Assembly: GCA_963580455.1 (NCBI GenBank) | Contig: OY756957.1 | Location: 23,539,001-23,603,000, forward strand | Direction of reading: 5' to 3' | DNA from: Euonymus europaeus | Lineage: Eukaryota > Streptophyta > Magnoliopsida > Celastrales > Celastraceae | Length of the DNA: 64,000 bases | Shown here: positions 61,996 to 64,000 of the stretch, one piece after another | Layout: every line of letters starts with the position of its first letter | Position numbering within the stretch: position 1 is the stretch's first letter | Program-made: the position numbers and the translations under genes | Notes under the pieces: generated by a model | What the model saw: the letters and a program-made list of their open reading frames with translations, nothing else | The model's database searches: none | What the model was told of the DNA's origin: nothing

Positions 61996-64000
61996 AATAA
62001 TTTTGTCCTTACTTCTAATTTTTTAAAGGAATTGGACTTCCCTCTAAGATTAAACATGATTATGTCCTTTTATCTAATTTATTTATTTATTTATTTTGAA
62101 AATAGGGTCGAACTATAGAGAAGCTAAATGACAATTTGGCCTCGAATCAGTCAAATCGCACTACCTTAAATAAATTTTAATATAACAATAAAACATCCTC
62201 AAAATGAGGGAAAGAAAGACACGTCATCATGTGGATAGGGCTATAAATATACGAAAAGAAGAAAGTAAAAAAAGGACAGAAAAAGTAAAGAGAGAGCAAA
62301 TGAACTAAGAAGAAAGTCAAAAGGACAAGTCATACCTCCTGTGACGTTTATAGTTATCGGCCTGGGTGTGCGGACAAACGAATAGATGGTGGATCTCACG
62401 GTGGTGAAGATTAGTGAGAGATTAATTAATTCACTACAAATAGGTAAAATAGATAATTGGCAAGGAGACAATGACATCAATTGATCTTAAACCTAGCTAA
62501 TGGTAGTATTATTTGGTTTAAAGGGTATGTTTTTCTACTCTATTTTGGGTAAGAGCCTAGTACTCTTGAAAGTCTATTGATGAAAGTTTGACGATGTGCA
62601 TTTGTTTAAGTGATAATTTAGTGATGATTAGTATGTTATTATTGTAGTAAACCAAGATTGATATGTGTGTTGGACCTATGAGTGATATGGGCATGGACAC
62701 CTACAAACATTCATAGGCCTTTTGTGATCTTTTCTATGACAAATGTTCTATTACTCCAAGTTTCCAGGTCAACTCAGATTAGTTACTATTTCATCCACGT
62801 GTATTTAAAATAACAAATTATAGTACTTGTGTCGCACAAAGGTAAATGAGAAAAGTTATTATACAAACCATAATAATTAATTAATAAGTGAGAAGAAAAA
62901 TTGGTTAATTGATAAATTTCCTAAAATAAAATTTGATTTCCCTAATTTTATACTCTTTTTTCGTTTATTTCACTCCTCTCTTCCCTTTTTAAGAGAATAA
63001 TACTTGTTGTTACAAAAATGTCCTTCAATGATATGTTGACAGGTGTCATCAGCCAAGGCATCGAGGATATATCCTACGAAAGTGACATTCGGTATGGGAG
63101 ATAAATATCTTAGTTGATGATATCAAAAATGATAAAGATTTCAATAATTTTTATCCCAAAATTATTTCAACAATATGTATCATTTATTTATTGGGTGTGA
63201 TTTTTAATGACCTTCTTAATATGATATCATCACACCCAATGAATGAGTGTCACACGCTACTGAGATCTTTTTGAGATGAAAATCTCAGGGATCCCTAGCA
63301 TTACTGTAAGAAATAAAGAGTGAGATAGACTCCTATTAGAAAATAAATCAAGATGAGATTCACTATTCAAAAAATCTTCCTAAAGTTCAGGAAGTAAAAG
63401 ATATACTCCTATCAAAATTAAACTACTAAGACTCATATAAGAAGGGGCCTCTAGTGTCAAATCAATTATTCTAAACCCTGCACTCTTAATCGTTAGTTTT
63501 GGAAGAGAGCTTCGAGCACCAAGCACTCCCACTAACAGTATCCCAAATTGACATCTTAGAAAGGTCCACCACTGAACAAGCTTAGGGCTTTATAGCTTAC
63601 GTTTTCTCTTGTACAAGCTTTGAAATTTCGCTCGAAATGTAGTTAATTCTTTGAACTAAGTGATAATATATTATACATAAGAATGTATCCCGACTCTAGG
63701 GAATTTCTTTAGGGAATGATCCCAATAATCGAAGGGTTTAGGAAAATCCTATTGATTATGGCTTTCTTTTGACCTCCAGAATAATCATGAAAAATGGCTT
63801 AAATGGTATGATCTGTCACTCGAGAATGAAAAAGACAATCTCACAGGGGCATTCTTGTGGTGAGGCGAGACAAGTAAATCGCCCAAGGCCTCCAAATTCT
63901 CAAGGTCCCATATTTTTGAAAAAATTAGTAGTAGTCTCAAACACATTTAGGCCTCATATAGAAAAAAAATAATCCAACAATACTCACCCCATTACAACTT
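61996..64000. other. Intergenic to the end of the window
   Basis: No secure gene is seen. A frame near 63765-63900 reads NNHEKWLKWYDLSLENEKDN and stops soon after; it may be a mobile-element scrap, but no family is recognised. The rest is AT-rich. Confidence 0.4.

Overview
This window is AT-rich nuclear DNA from a eudicot plant; the species cannot be named from the sequence. The evidence is multi-exon genes with GT-AG introns whose proteins match plant-only families (a TDY-class MAP kinase, a Raf-like MAPKKK with an EDR1 domain, a DUF1295 reductase). The intergenic DNA is dense with plant LTR retrotransposons, MULEs, hAT-like and Harbinger-like MITEs and SINE-like pieces. Three genes look intact and two neighbours are wrecked. 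Layout: (1) 1-2290, a dispersed repeat with small imperfect palindromes and many TACAGAGAAATA motifs; a second copy lies at 61290-61990. (2) 3551-8572 (-), an intact 11-exon MPK8/MPK15-type MAP kinase, with a small MITE in one intron. (3) 8745-12830, a decayed Copia element with a 1.9-kb solo-LTR-like insertion (target duplication ACAAT). (4) 14304-15490, a MULE-type element with ~190-bp inverted ends, followed by a G3BP-like gene scrap. (5) 19012-25567 (+), an intact 13-exon Raf-like MAPKKK of the SIS8/EDR1 (B3) group. (6) 26645-28465 (+), a broken FKBP17-2-type chloroplast FKBP. (7) 28.9-31.7 kb, a cluster of MITEs. (8) 32.8-36.4 kb, a decayed MuDR-type MULE transposon. (9) 36741-41076 (+), an intact 9-exon DUF1295 / steroid 5-alpha-reductase-like membrane protein gene. 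(10) 42.6-50.2 kb (-), a golgin candidate 2 (GC2) pseudogene whose first intron is split by a 6.8-kb Ty3/Gypsy chromovirus with both LTRs, itself carrying a 1.25-kb non-autonomous TIR element that contains a long foldback. (11) 51-53.2 kb (-), a decayed MULE transposase with an OTU-like protease segment. (12) 54.4-64 kb, LTR pieces, a Copia fragment, a GC-rich MITE-like element, an inverted duplication and short repeats. From memory of Arabidopsis, the gene order MAPK, Raf kinase, FKBP17-2, DUF1295, GC2 is that of At1g18150-At1g18190, with a duplicated counterpart around At1g73650-At1g73670. The window is therefore best read as one conserved five-gene block in which the FKBP and golgin copies have decayed while the two kinases and the reductase are kept. 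The two kinases belong to MAP-kinase cascade families, but nothing here shows that they act on each other. No rRNA gene, convincing tRNA gene or CRISPR array was seen.
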